Of a stretch of 64,000 nucleotides of DNA, positions 34,326-46,572 are shown piece by piece. Under the pieces are notes generated by a model. That model saw nothing but the letters and a program-made list of their open reading frames with translations, was not told the origin of the DNA and did no database searches. The first letter of the stretch is position 1. Each line of letters begins with the position of its first letter. Origin of the DNA: Druceiella hillmani (taxonomy: Eukaryota > Arthropoda > Insecta > Lepidoptera > Hepialidae); contig JAYKKI010000152.1 in assembly GCA_039881145.1 (NCBI GenBank), positions 186,001-250,000 on the forward strand. The letters are read 5' to 3'. A program made the position numbers and the translations under genes.

Positions 34326-36927
34326 ATTATATGAATTATGGATAATTTTATATCAAAATTCACAGGAGTAAAAATATCATGATTTTTTTTTACAAATAAT
34401 TGTATTACTCATAACTTGTTTATTGTTGTATATTTTTAATTTTTGGAGGTTTAAGTTATTTGCGTGACGAAAAATAACATCAATATCTATTTGTAAACGT
34501 TCTAATACTCGTAGAAACACCAGGTACCCTTAAATGTTTATGCGTGACTAAATGTGAACGATACACTGGTAGTGCGTGTTCTACATCTACTTAACGAGTT
34601 AATTATATGAATTACGGATAATTTTAAAATCAAAATTCACAGGAGTGAAAATATCACGATTTTTTTTACAAATAATTATATTACTCATAACTTGTTTATT
34701 GTTGTATATTTTTAGTTTTTGGAGGTTTAAGTTATTTGCGTGACGAAAAATAACATCAATATCTATTTGTAAACGTTCTAATACTCGTAGAAACACCAGG
34801 TACCCTTAAATGTTTATGCGTGACTAAATGTGAACGATACACTGGTAGTGCGTGTTCTACATCTACTTAACGAGTTAATTATATGAATTACGGATAATTT
34901 TAAAATCAAAATTCACAGGAGTGGAAATATCACGATTTTTTTTACAAATAATTATATTACTCATAACTTGTTTATTGTTGTATATTTTTAGTTTTTGGAG
35001 GTTTAAGTTATTTGCGTGACGAAAAATAACATCAATATCTATTTGTAAACGTTCTAATACTCGTAGAAACACCAGGTACCCTTAAATGTTTATGCGTGAC
35101 TAAATGTGAACGATACACTGGTAGTGCGTGTTCTACATCTACTTAACGAGTTAATTATATGAATTACGGATAATTTTAAAATCAAAATTCACAGGAGTGA
35201 AAATATCACGATTTTTTTTACAAATAATTATATTACTCATAACTTGTTTATTGTTGTATATTTTTAGTTTTTGGAGGTTTAAGTTATTTGCGTGACGAAA
35301 AATAACATCAATATCTATTTGTAAACGTTCTAATACTCGTAGAAACACCAGGTACCCTTAAATGTTTATGCGTGACTAAATGTGAACGATACACTGGTAG
35401 TGCGTGTTCTACATCTACTTAACGAGTTAATTATATGAATTACGGATAATTTTAAAATCAAAATTCACAGGAGTGAAAATATCACGATTTTTTTTACAAA
35501 TAATTATATTACTCATAACTTGTTTATTGTTGTATATTTTTAGTTTTTGGAGGTTTAAGTTATTTGCGTGACGAAAAATAACATCAATATCTATTTGTAA
35601 ACGTTCTAATACTCGTAGAAACACCAGGTACCCTTAAATGTTTATGCGTGACTAAATGTGAACGATACACTGGTAGTGCGTGTTCTACATCTACTTAACG
35701 AGTTAATTATATGAATTACGGATAATTTTAAAATCAAAATTCACAGGAGTGAAAATATCACGATTTTTTTACAAATAATTATATTACTCATAACTTGTTT
35801 ATTGTTGTATATTTTTAGTTTTTGGAGGTTTAAGTTATTTGCGTGACGAAAAATAACATCAATATCTATTTGTAAACGTTCTAATACTCGTAGAAACACC
35901 AGGTACCCTTAAATGTTTATGCGTGACTAAATGTGAACGATACACTGGTAGTGCGTGTTCTACATCTACTTAACGAGTTAATTATATGAATTACGGATAA
36001 TTTTAAAATCAAAATTCACAGGAGGGAAAATATCACGATTTTTTTACAAATAATTATATTACTCATAACTTGTTTATTGTTGTATATTTTTAGTTTTTGG
36101 AGGTTTAAGTTATTTGCGTGACGAAAAATAACATCAATATCTATTTGTAAACGTTCTAATACTCGTAGAAACACCAGGTACCCTTAAATGTTTATGCGTG
36201 ACTAAATGTGAACGATACACTGGTAGTGCTTGTTCTACATCTACTTAACGAGTTAATTATATGAATTACGGATAATTTTAAAATCAAAATTCACAGGAGT
36301 GAAAATATCACGATTTTTTTACAAATAATTATATTACTCATAACTTGTTTATTGTTGTATATTTTTAGTTTTTGGAGGTTTAAGTTATTTGCGTGACGAA
36401 AAATAACATCAATATCTATTTGTAAACGTTCTAATACTCGTAGAAACACCAGGTACCCTTAAATGTTTATGCGTGACTAAATGTGAACGATACACTGGTA
36501 GTGCTTGTTCTACATCTACTTAACGAGTTAATTATATGAATTACGGATAATTTTAAAATCAAAATTCACAGGAGTGAAAATATCACGATTTTTTTTACAA
36601 ATGATTATATTACTCATAACTTGTTTATTGTTGTATATTTTTAGTTTTTGGAGGTTTAAGTTATTTGCGTGACGAAAAATAACATCAATATCTATTTGTA
36701 AACGTTCTAATACTCGTAGAAACACCAGGTACCCTTAAATGTTTATGCGTGACTAAATGTGAACGATACACTGGTAGTGCTTGTTCTACATCTACTTAAC
36801 GAGTTAATTATATGAATTACGGATAATTTTAAAATCAAAATTCACAGGAGTGAAAATATCACGATTTTTTTTACAAATGATTATATTACTCATAACTTGT
36901 TTATTGTTGTATATTTTTAGTTTTTGA
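34322..36927. repeat. About 276-bp tandem array, nine full units plus a partial one
   Basis: Units begin TTAATTATATGAATTACGGA at about 34323, 34599, 34875, 35151, 35427, 35703, 35978, 36253, 36528 and 36804. The period is 275 or 276 depending on a T7/T8 run. Inner copies are nearly identical, the first is the most diverged, and the last stops after TTTTTAGTTTTTG. This is satellite-like DNA. A 65-codon minus-strand frame recurs in most units. Confidence 0.95.
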
Positions 36928-37289
36928 AGTTCAGCCCGCAAGTGGAAAAAACGCAATTTTATCAAGAAACAAGGTAAATTATGCTGATATTTGTGCAATA
37001 CGCATTATTGTAATTAAAAACAAATCTGACAAAGTATAAATGTGACAGAATTTCTGTAACTTTTCATACAACACTTCTTAAGTTTTTGGACATTTTTGGT
37101 TTATTTTCGAAATATTTCTTAGTGATTTGAATGAGGCGTTTTGTTGGTCGATTTTGATCATCTTATTGACAATTTTATTATATTTTTGTGTTTATACAGT
37201 AAAATATATATCCTTAAGAATACTTTTTACTTGTTTTTTTGTCACGACATTACCTGTAATTATCTATTTTCAGTATTTTTTTACACGAA

Positions 37290-37790
37290 TTATGTCCTTT
37301 TCGACGGACAGTCATGTGAAAAAAATATATTATTCCGCTCAGGACCTTGCACTTGCCTTGGATCTTGTAGATAATCAACATAAATCACTGTAAGGCGACA
37401 AGAGTACCATGGAGTACATTAACGGACTACGTGAGAAAAGAAGATAAATCGCTGGCTAAACTAGGCAAACCCTTTGCTTTAACTGCTGATTTAGAGGTAA
37501 AGCTATATCATTACACAATTACACTGCAGGAATCAGGTTGTGGGCTCACAGCTAACCAAATTCAACATATTGCGTTTGATTTGGCGAAGACTATAAATAG
37601 AGATGTTCTGCTTAATACCAACTCTGAGGCTTACTAGCTGTAAGTGGTGTTGGGATAATTTTAAGAAAAGATATAATCTAACACTTCGTTTGGCTGAAAA
37701 CCTCTCTGCTTGCAGAGCTTCAATGGCTAACTCTATCTTAATTGCTGATTACTATGGTAAATCTAGAGAGATCTATAAATCTAGAGATAA
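37290..37790 (+). pseudogene. Pogo-type transposase N-terminal fragment
   Basis: Three frames in sequence give a psq-like helix-turn-helix (YSAQDLALALDLVDNQ), then after a frameshift near 37395 KLGKPFALTADLEVKLY and LTANQIQHIAFDLAKTINRD (CENP-B-type DNA-binding helices), then after another frameshift near 37635 FKKRYNLTLRLAENLSACRA. The sequence ends before the DDE catalytic domain. It is about 150 residues of a protein that would be about 500. It is a different family from the pogo remnant at 60000. Confidence 0.7.
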
Positions 37791-37794
37791 ATAA

Positions 37795-39752
37795 ATATCT
37801 CCGCGTGGCGTAAAATAAAGAGCGGTTCTTAAAAACAAAGAAACTAAATTGAGGGCTCGAAGCAAATTTTTTCTAATTATGAGGTAATCGAAATTAAACT
37901 TGACGTTTTTTATTTCTTTTATGTAATCTTCTTTATTTTACGTTTTGAGCTAAAGATTTACCTTAGAAATTACTATTTTAATACAATGATATAGATATCC
38001 CACAAAAAGATATATATTTACTGCATTTAACAGCTTAAAGAAACCTCATATTGTACGTAGTGTTAACTCTAAAACGATGATATTTTATAACTGTAATCTT
38101 AAATTACTAAGCATAAGGTATTAACAATAAAAACAAAAACATTCACGTATTTAAAGAAATACATTTTCAAATTTCACATGTGCGTAAAATGAGAGCCATT
38201 AACAGACAACTCGTCACAGCGTTAACTAATGAACGACAAAGTAAAAAATTTTATTGGATTGTATAAGACAAAATTGATTAAATGTTAATACTTTGGTTAG
38301 TAGCTGAGCGTTAGATATACGTACTAGAGCTGCGCGCAGAAGCGCTACGCTGCCACCGCGCTGTCTGGCCGCGCCGAATGGCATGCTGCAGGACAATTGT
38401 TCATACAACGCTGCCCAATCAGACAGCAAATTCCGTTGCTCATTGCTTCGATAATTTATTGTTTTTTTACACACGAACTACTACGAGTTGCGTGTTTTGG
38501 CATTTAAAAAAGTTTGTGTTCTTATTTCTACTAAACAGTTATCCGTCGATAATTCGAACCTTTGTAAATCGAAAATCTCTCTTGAACTAATATTTTTATG
38601 TTCACTTAATCATTCTATGTATATTTAATCACTGTATACAAGCATGCTAGATGTGTGTTTGTACGTAGGTATCAAATTTAATGGCATCATGTGTCGATCT
38701 GATATCTGTATTAATAAAGAATTAGCTTCTATTTGTGGATTGTTTTTTTTATAATCTCTATTGCAGGAAAAATGCTAATCTCTTATTTGAAGCATCCATA
38801 AATCATATATTAAATTGTCGACTTTTATAACTCGATAAACACTGCACAGCGAAAGTACCGTAACTCCAAGTACTTTTTGTTTCTCTTGCGAGTCGACTTA
38901 TCAAAATTCGGTATTATCAACACAGATAATTATGTGGCTAAGACCATCCCAGTTTCTGCTTCACATATGGACATCCCATCTTCGCCGACGCGGGCACACG
39001 CGTTGCCGCCGGGTATTTGGGCCTCTGATGCTGCCGTCGCCAAAAATATACCTGGCAGACAGGTTTGGTACCTACCTTTCAGTTCATCACAAATAAACTG
39101 AAGTCTTGTCAGTGTAATGTTTGCTGCGAGCAAGGCAGCATAGGGGCAAAATATTTTGTCTCTGTTAACTATACACTTTACAAAGCAGCCGGCGAGTTAC
39201 GATATCAGCATTCACTGGATATCGTAACAATACACCGCCGCAGCTAGACGACACCCGAACGGAAACGATGAACCAGCACCAAACCATATAATACCTGGGA
39301 ACCAGGGACACCTCAGCAATAACGATGCGAATACGAAGGAATATGAAACTCTGTATTACTTTACTTTCATGTATTCATGTAATAATATATTCATTACTGT
39401 TCTGGCATTAGTTGAGTTACCAAGTATTTTTATTATATATAAATTAAATTAAATTTTTTGCTTCAATGAGGTAGTCGCAAAATGGAATTGGAACAGTGGT
39501 GCGTAGTTATTATTCATTTGAAACGAAAGACGAAGAGGTTGTTGAATCTACCTGTTTATAGCGGCAGATTAGTGAAGGGACATGTTTATACACTTTTTGA
39601 CGATTATTCAAAAAAATGTTTTGTGACGACATAAAAAATTGTATAAATACGTAAAAGTAAATGGCACGCTATTAGAGCCATTTCGAGCTATTTTTCTTAC
39701 CCAAATACACATGTTAATTTAATCAAAAACTATTTTTCACCGAATAAAAATA
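37795..39752. other. Intergenic; GC-rich pocket at 38930-39250 of unknown nature
   Basis: Mostly AT-rich and featureless. 38930-39250 is noticeably more GC-rich and open for 67 codons on the minus strand and 60-74 codons on the plus strand. Neither shows a recognisable domain or splice context, so I call no gene. Confidence 0.35.
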
Positions 39753-40023
39753 TTGAATATATTTGGTTTTAATTTTGTAGAAATTCATTATTCACATTTA
39801 AATGAAATTACGTGATGTAGTATTATATCTACTTTCTTTAAGTTCTTTACCACGACCTAGGCTTCTTTGTATTACAACATCTTCAGGTGGGCTATAAGCT
39901 AATAGCACACCAATCTGTGCTAATAGCCCACCTGAAGATGTTGTAATACAACGAAACCTAGGTCGTGGTAAAGAACTTAAAGAAAGTAGAAATAATACTA
40001 CATCACGTAGTTTCATTTAATTG
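39753..40023 (+). mobile_element. Foldback family F1, full copy with about 10-bp flanking duplication
   Basis: The long terminus TTGAATATATTTGG at the left is followed by two inverted arms meeting around 39898-39930 (GCTAATAGCACACC ... GTGCTAATAGCC), and the short terminus CATTTAATTG at the right. AATAAAAATA occurs at 39743-39752 and 40026-40035. Confidence 0.85.
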
Positions 40024-40219
40024 CAAATAAAAATAATTATAGTTTAAATAAATATCCGACAATATGTATTATTAAACTAATTGTCATATATACTAAAATG
40101 TCATACATCATAATTAACCCGTGAATTTGACTTATTCAATAAAACACTTACAGTTACTTTTAAAAATTAACTTAAAAAAATATTTCAAAACTTCCCTCTT
40201 ATGACTAAAGATCCGAAAA

Positions 40220-40402
40220 GACTACAATACTAATTGCGACACAAATGTCTGAAACTAATGTCTGGTCATTCACACATAGGCGGTTTCGGTATCGCGGCAC
40301 TAAACCAAGTGTCGCAATAAATGTCACAAGAGCAGACAGTGGTGTTCACATACAGACACTCGATGTATACTGAGTGTATACACCAGTGTCGTAGTCTAAA
40401 CA
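40220..40402 (-). repeat. Repeat family R3, copy 2
   Basis: Reverse complement of the 14570-14838 repeat: GACTAC...ATTGCGACAC, CATTCACACATAGGCGGTTT, GTCGCAATAAATGTCACA, CAGACAGTGGTGTTCACA, CGATGTATACTGAGTGTATA and GTGTCGTAGTC. Confidence 0.75.
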
Positions 40403-40581
40403 TTGCTTTAAACTATACCCGCTGGGTATGAAATAATTGTCATTAAAACTCTTGATACTTGCTAGCTATTGATCATATTTACAGGTTGTGCCTTTGGTTT
40501 TAGCAATGCGTTCAATTTTTCATGCAGGAGAAATTTTTTTTAGCGTTTACATTTACTTTTCTGTTCCTGTAAATGATAGCG

Positions 40582-40584
<3 letters not shown>

Positions 40585-40659
<75 letters not shown>
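40585..40659. repeat. (TA)n microsatellite
   Basis: About 36 TA units with one phase slip. Confidence 0.95.
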
Positions 40660-40662
<3 letters not shown>

Positions 40663-40986
40663 GCTTAAAATATAATATTTTTTTATCTTGAACATGTATA
40701 TTGTGTATGAATAAGCAAACAAACAGACAACGTTTCACTTTTACTTTATTAGCAGAAATTATTTAAAAGGTAAGGCCCAATAAGATATCAAATAATTGCT
40801 AGATATCGTACAGGCTCTAAACATATTCTGTCTGTACAAAAATCTATAATCACAAATTATTTGGAAGGAAGAAATCAACTGATTGTTAATGAAACTGATT
40901 GTATGTGAAATCATCTACATGCCCTGAAATCGGGGACGCAAGCTAAACAAAACACTTCATTTCAAAATTCTAACCAAATGCAAAAT

Positions 40987-41032
40987 TGAAAGATCTATCC
41001 AATGATAATCCATGCAATGGATAGGTCTTTCA
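40987..41032. repeat. Short inverted repeat
   Basis: 18-bp arms (16 match), TGAAAGATCTATCCAATG and its near complement, around a 10-base loop. Confidence 0.6.
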
Positions 41033-44000
41033 AAATGAAATTGAAATTTTATATATTTGTATAAAAAATGCTTGAAATTGTTTTATTCCCTGTTATGTTC
41101 CTGCGAATATGTCTAAGAGATGTGTAGCTCACAAGTGAGCGATATAAAAGATATAGCTCACGTGTTACGATCTTATTTATCACTCGCTCACTTGATAACA
41201 AAATGTATCAGTATATCAGTGGCTCGGGAGGGATCGGCGTCTTTTTCGTTTCACCAAATCGATCATTTCACGTTTCGAGATATAAAAGAATATGTTTTGA
41301 CTATACATGAAAGAGAAAGAGGACGATCGGTCTGTTTGGTTAAATATGCAATTGGAGCTATGTAGACGACGTAGCTACTCGCGATTAAATGTGAACTCTG
41401 TGCTATATGAAGTTAAAGTATATTACAAATCCCTAAAATCCCAAATTTTTTTGTTTTATTTCAAAATTCTAATTTAAATTTCTTTAAATACGTCAACCTA
41501 TTCCAATTTATTTAATTAGCATTGAAACTAGGTCGACATTTCTAAATCCTAAACGTGCAAAGTATGATGCAAAATCAAGCGGATACAAGAGATTTTTAAA
41601 AAATCTATAAGAGATTTTTAAAAATTTTCAAATAATAGTGCCTAATGTTCAGTCATTTTATCACCACGTTGTATGATCATTGCCCAACGTACACGCAACA
41701 AATATTTTCGTTAATAACTCGAGTACTGAGCTACTGAGCTAAAGATATAAATGAGTGATATATATCTTTCCAATCAAACTATATGTATCACTCTTTTCTT
41801 TTCACTGATACATTTTGCGTAACTCTAGTCTACAAAGATATGCAGAAATTAATACATATTATAAAACAAAGTCCCGCACGACATATGTTAAACACGTATC
41901 CTGTGACGATTACATAAAATCCAGAATAAACGTTTTACGGATTTATAAACATGTACATAATATTTACAAATATAAACTGTTCGTAGCATAAATATATTGC
42001 CTACTGTATCTTTCACAAACATAAAAAAATAATTTAAAATCACATTTTCATTACAAATGTTTTAAAAATTATAACATCTAAGATAATCCCTATGGTTTTC
42101 CGGTAATCTTCCAGTCACGATATCACCAGCCCTATTTTTGGGATGATTTTTGGGTCAGTAGTTTCGAAAATAATGGAGATGGAGAAAATAATGGAGTATA
42201 GGAACTCAATTTTGGCAAGCTTTTGCAATATCTTTTAATATGTAATTTAAAATCATAAAAAAATAAAATTTAAAAAAAAGATTAAGTCTTTATTTACTTG
42301 CTCTTTAAATCTCAAATAAATATTTTTAAAAAGATAGCTAGTGCAGATATGTGGGTTGATAAGGATTTATATTAGATCAAGTTTCAAGTTTTCACGTCGC
42401 CTTATTTTTGAGAAAATCGACTGTGAATATAAAAAAACATAAATGTATAATCTAGTATACCTTTCACAGCCACATATTTAAAAACAAATATATAATTCCA
42501 TATATACTTAGACATCATTGATTTTTCTCTTTTCTTGTACATAGGATCTCCCACTATGCTGACTTTAAAAATTTTTGGTTGACTGGAAAAAAATACATAA
42601 AAATTTTCATGAAAGAAACTGTTTGTCGCGTGAACCAACAAATTTGTATTTTTTATCGCCATGTAAGGCCATATGCCTTAGTATACGTTAATAATTTCAA
42701 CTTGATATCTTAAGCCGTTTCTGAGAAAAGTACTTTGACAGACGGAGTGACAAATGAACGGAAAAAGGTCTGGCTTTTTTCTATTTTTGGGACAGAACCC
42801 CAAAGAATATAATTTTGAACATAATTTTCCAGAACCTATTGTTCAAAATATATCACTCCTAATTGCTTTAATTCTTGTACTGATCCCTTAAGCTAAATAG
42901 TCAACTTTTCCTTTTGTACCGTAACTTTCTAACGAATAGGTTAAAAGTTATAACGGTTATACTTTGACCGTTGTACCATTAATCACAATATCCGAAACCG
43001 GGGTCCAATATTTTTTAAAGTGGTATAAAAAGAATAGTTTAGAAAAAAACGTTGTTGGTATGTTTTAAAAATAAAAAAATCAACTTTATTTGTTGGTAAA
43101 AATCAACTTCAGTGAAACACATATTAACCAAAATGTTTTCAGTAAAAATGACCTACTACTCGTAGATTAAGACGATGTAACCTCAAGAAACCGACTCATC
43201 AGATCACATAAGTTTGATACATTTACCCTGGTAACATGCCGTCCGTTACATCGAAGATTATATAAAGAATGTTTTACTATACGAATATGTCGTTTATTAC
43301 CGATTAAATCGATGTTAAAATGAAATTTATTTAAAATTGACTCTGTAAATTGAAATGAAAACTTTTTTTGGCAACATTATTGAATTCGTTTCTAAATTTT
43401 CTAGAGATGATCATTATCACTATTGTTTTTGTTTTCTTTTGCGATATAACATTAACATATTCTCACGGATTCAATAAAGAAATACGGAGTACCTTCTGTA
43501 TTTATAGCTACAGAACACAAAATAAGCTGCAAGTAACAGCAAGCATTTCTTGAAACAATCACACATGACATACAAACATGAAACAATCACACGTAAAACA
43601 ATAACACGTGCAAAAAAACTGGAATTTAAAATATTTCCAGTGTGGAATTCCTTGGATTATTTCATACAATATTCTAATATTGATACTGAATTTGGTTTAT
43701 ATGATGACACCTTGCCTACGAAGCTGCCTCTCTCTCTAAAAATAATTAATTTAATATCGAATGTACCTCGAACGAGACAAAAGGACACAATTAACAAAAA
43801 TCCTATTTCTTATGGATATTTTTTATATAATTAAATGCCGTCCAGTTAACGATTATTGCTCGGGTTCACATTCAGATTCACGTCAATGTTCACGAATTGG
43901 TTTATAGGTTTGCAGCAAGCATGTCTTGCTGCACATGTTTGTGTTATAAAACAAAATACATAGATCATTAAAATTTTGCGTTTTCGAACTAATTCTTTTC

Positions 44001-45575
44001 ACAATATTTACAACGATAAATTTGCGAAATATTTCAAATCTCTTCAATTTTTAATATGTAATTTTCAACCGAACAAAATCTCTTGTTTTCTTCCTAATAG
44101 GAGCATTCATAAAATATTCAATTCTATTGTATCTCTAAGTATAGCCCACAAGTTAAACAGTTCTAGAAACTGTCTATATATTTTAACTATTTACTGGAAA
44201 AACTTGTTTTAACATTGATATATACGTGAATATAATGATATTGCTGGTGCAACAAACAATGTGTAAAATAGGTATGTATCGGCAGCATATACAGCTCCGC
44301 ACGCGAATGCGAGACTTGTGACAGCAAACATTTAGTATACCGGTTTAAGCGGATTATCTTTCAGTCTTTTTTTTAATTAAACAACGAAGGCCACGCTTGA
44401 ACTCACAAATTTCGTAATTTATGAAAATGACTGTTCTAAATCTTACATGGACAATTAAAATACGAGCGGAGAAATGTATAATGACTTGTTCGCATCATCT
44501 TCTACTCTCAGTCCGTCATCAATATAAACTGAAGGCGACTTAAATTTATATGATAAGAGGAAAATTAACACAAAAAGGTATTTTACCGCCAAGAAGATCT
44601 AATTAACAAAAGATGCCAATTTTAAAAATTGTTACGGAAATGGAAATACTTTTTCCCTTTCTGCGTAAGAAAAACGTAATTATTTTACATTTTATTTAAC
44701 TTTTTGCTGAATATTTTTGGACAATTTTGTATTAACGCACGTCTGGGATCGAATAAAAGAAAAAACAAGTTTTTTTTCATTTTATCCTTTTTTTCATTTG
44801 TTCATATGTCTTGATGTTTGCATGTTAATCTGTTTTTCTGTCTACCTGTTTGTCAAAATAGTACGCGAAAACCGCTAGACTAATTTGAAGAAAACGTTCA
44901 CTGTGCTGATGCCTGGGGTTCAGATTTAAATCTACGTTTTATTGAAAGTTTATTTTATCTTTTTTTATCTACCTTTTGTTCTCCACGAGACTTGAAATTA
45001 GCTCTCAGGTAGCAATGACCTTGTGTTCGCGCTTAGTGACTGTCAGTCATACTATTGAGATCTCACGAGACCGTCACATGGATTCAGCTCAGATATAATT
45101 GACTTTATCCAAGGCTACTTTTGTTACGTCAACATAACTTATGGTTTATACGAAGAACCTGGAGATATTTAATAAATTGTTCAAAGTTCCACGCGAACGA
45201 AACTACGGTTTACAGTTAGGAATAAATTAAGCATACCTTAGTTTTCTACATTTATCGAATGCAACAATCTCATTGGAATTTACACAGTGGCTTTTATATA
45301 GAAAAATAATGACACAGAACATTGTTTCTCAATTTCTTGATGTCATAATGATATGATAAGTACCTCACGCACTTGAGGGACTCTGACCTGTGTAGAATTG
45401 AAAATGCAATCAAAATTCTCCTGCTTAAAAAACGGATTATTATTACTGTACGGTTTATTTCTAATTTCCCAAACTCGTTCCCATAAAAATTTTAGGTTGG
45501 CAACAAATAAAGTCGTCATTTTTCCCAGAGATTTTAGGAATATTATTGAAAATTCTAAAAACACGTCTGATTAGT
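41033..45575. other. Long AT-rich intergenic region, no gene recognised
   Basis: Several open frames of 60-94 codons (41120, 43368, 43550 and 43976 on the plus strand; 42402 and 45343 on the minus) have no recognisable motif and AT-biased composition like the surrounding DNA. Confidence 0.4.
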
Positions 45576-45610
45576 TATATAAATACCGCTCAGTTCTCCT
45601 AGTCAGTTAA
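45576..45610 (+). promoter_or_regulatory. Orphan core promoter (TATA box plus initiator)
   Basis: TATATAAATA at 45576-45585 and the arthropod initiator TCAGTT at 45603-45608 are spaced canonically, with the A of the initiator about 29 bp from the TATA start. A GAAAATTC block lies upstream near 45547. Downstream is a 32-codon open frame from 45684 and an AATTAAA followed by a GT-rich stretch near 45870-45895. That arrangement also fits the U3-R-U5 of a solo LTR, but I could not define its ends. Confidence 0.4.
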
Positions 45611-45947
45611 CAACCGAGTTTCAGCGAGTAAAGAACAAGAAAAATCGCGAAAAGCGAGCAAGGCAACATACAACATATATACGATGATTGATCAATGTGT
45701 ACTCTTTTATGACACAGTCGAGCACTACTTCCAAAGCTTTAAGAATCTTACCGTTTGGGCGCTAATTAGTAGAATCTATTAATCCCCTCGATAATCCTGA
45801 TTCAGAACGAACTTCAACATAAGAATTATAAATATTGAAAATTGTATTGTTGAAGCAGATCCCAAGTTAAATTAAAGTTATCTTGTGGAGCTACGTTCAG
45901 ACCATTACACTACAGTAGAAAAAAACTCAAACATTGTAAAGAAGAGA

Positions 45948-46010
45948 ATTTGCCACATACGCTAACATTGATCAACTGAATTGCCACATAAGCTAACATT
46001 GATCAACTGA
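45948..46010. repeat. Two-copy tandem repeat of about 31 bp
   Basis: TTGCCACATA(C/A)GCTAACATTG ATCAACTGAA occurs twice in a row. Confidence 0.85.
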
Positions 46011-46517
46011 AATAGCGGGTTTATTAGTTTCAATCTCAATATATTATATTTAATAAAGGTAATTTTTAATTTTGCTGGTTTATTGTATGTTTATACAATA
46101 GAAAACATCTTTATTGGCTCTCAATAAAAACAAGTGGAACTTACTTTTCAAATTATGCACACAATACCTAGAAAATAAGCGAATTATGTAGATTATTTCA
46201 ACATTTATGGTTAAATATCATAAGACTTAAATCGATTGTATCAAAATATTTTAGTTAAATTTAAATAACTGGACACTTGTTTTATTTTGATTAAATAAGT
46301 AATTACACTCTATGAATATTTACTTTATTGATTGGGGTTTATGATCGTGAGTGTAAACACGAATATTCGGTCAACTTGACAAATGATCGGCTTTTAGTTA
46401 ACATTGTATATAAAAGTAAAATATGTAATAAAAGACAATTAAATTTACTTCTATTAATAATTTTAGACTTTAATCTCTGCATCCTTGAATGCCGACACTC
46501 ATAATAAATACGTACAT

Positions 46518-46523
46518 TTTATT
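46518..46523 (-). terminator. Polyadenylation signal of CCE-B
   Basis: AATAAA on the minus strand, about 50 bp past the CCE-B stop codon at 46573-46575. Confidence 0.55.
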
Positions 46524-46572
46524 TGACACAGGTTTAAGTAAGAATACACTTTGAAATTCAAATCGGTGACCG

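Noticed and set aside
34599..36998. A 65-codon minus-strand frame (MFLRVLERLQIDIDVIF...) repeated in most units of the 276-bp array
   Set aside because: It is repeated only because the DNA unit is. There is no recognisable domain, and two units lose it through the T7/T8 indel. No sign of selection can be seen.
38930..39247. Overlapping 60-74-codon frames in a GC-rich pocket
   Set aside because: Both strands are open, no domain is recognised, and there is no clear start, splice site or neighbour. I could not support a gene.
43368..43834. Two consecutive plus-strand frames (61 and 94 codons) suggesting a small gene
   Set aside because: No family recognised, AT-driven amino-acid content, no promoter or splice signals consistent with a joined product.
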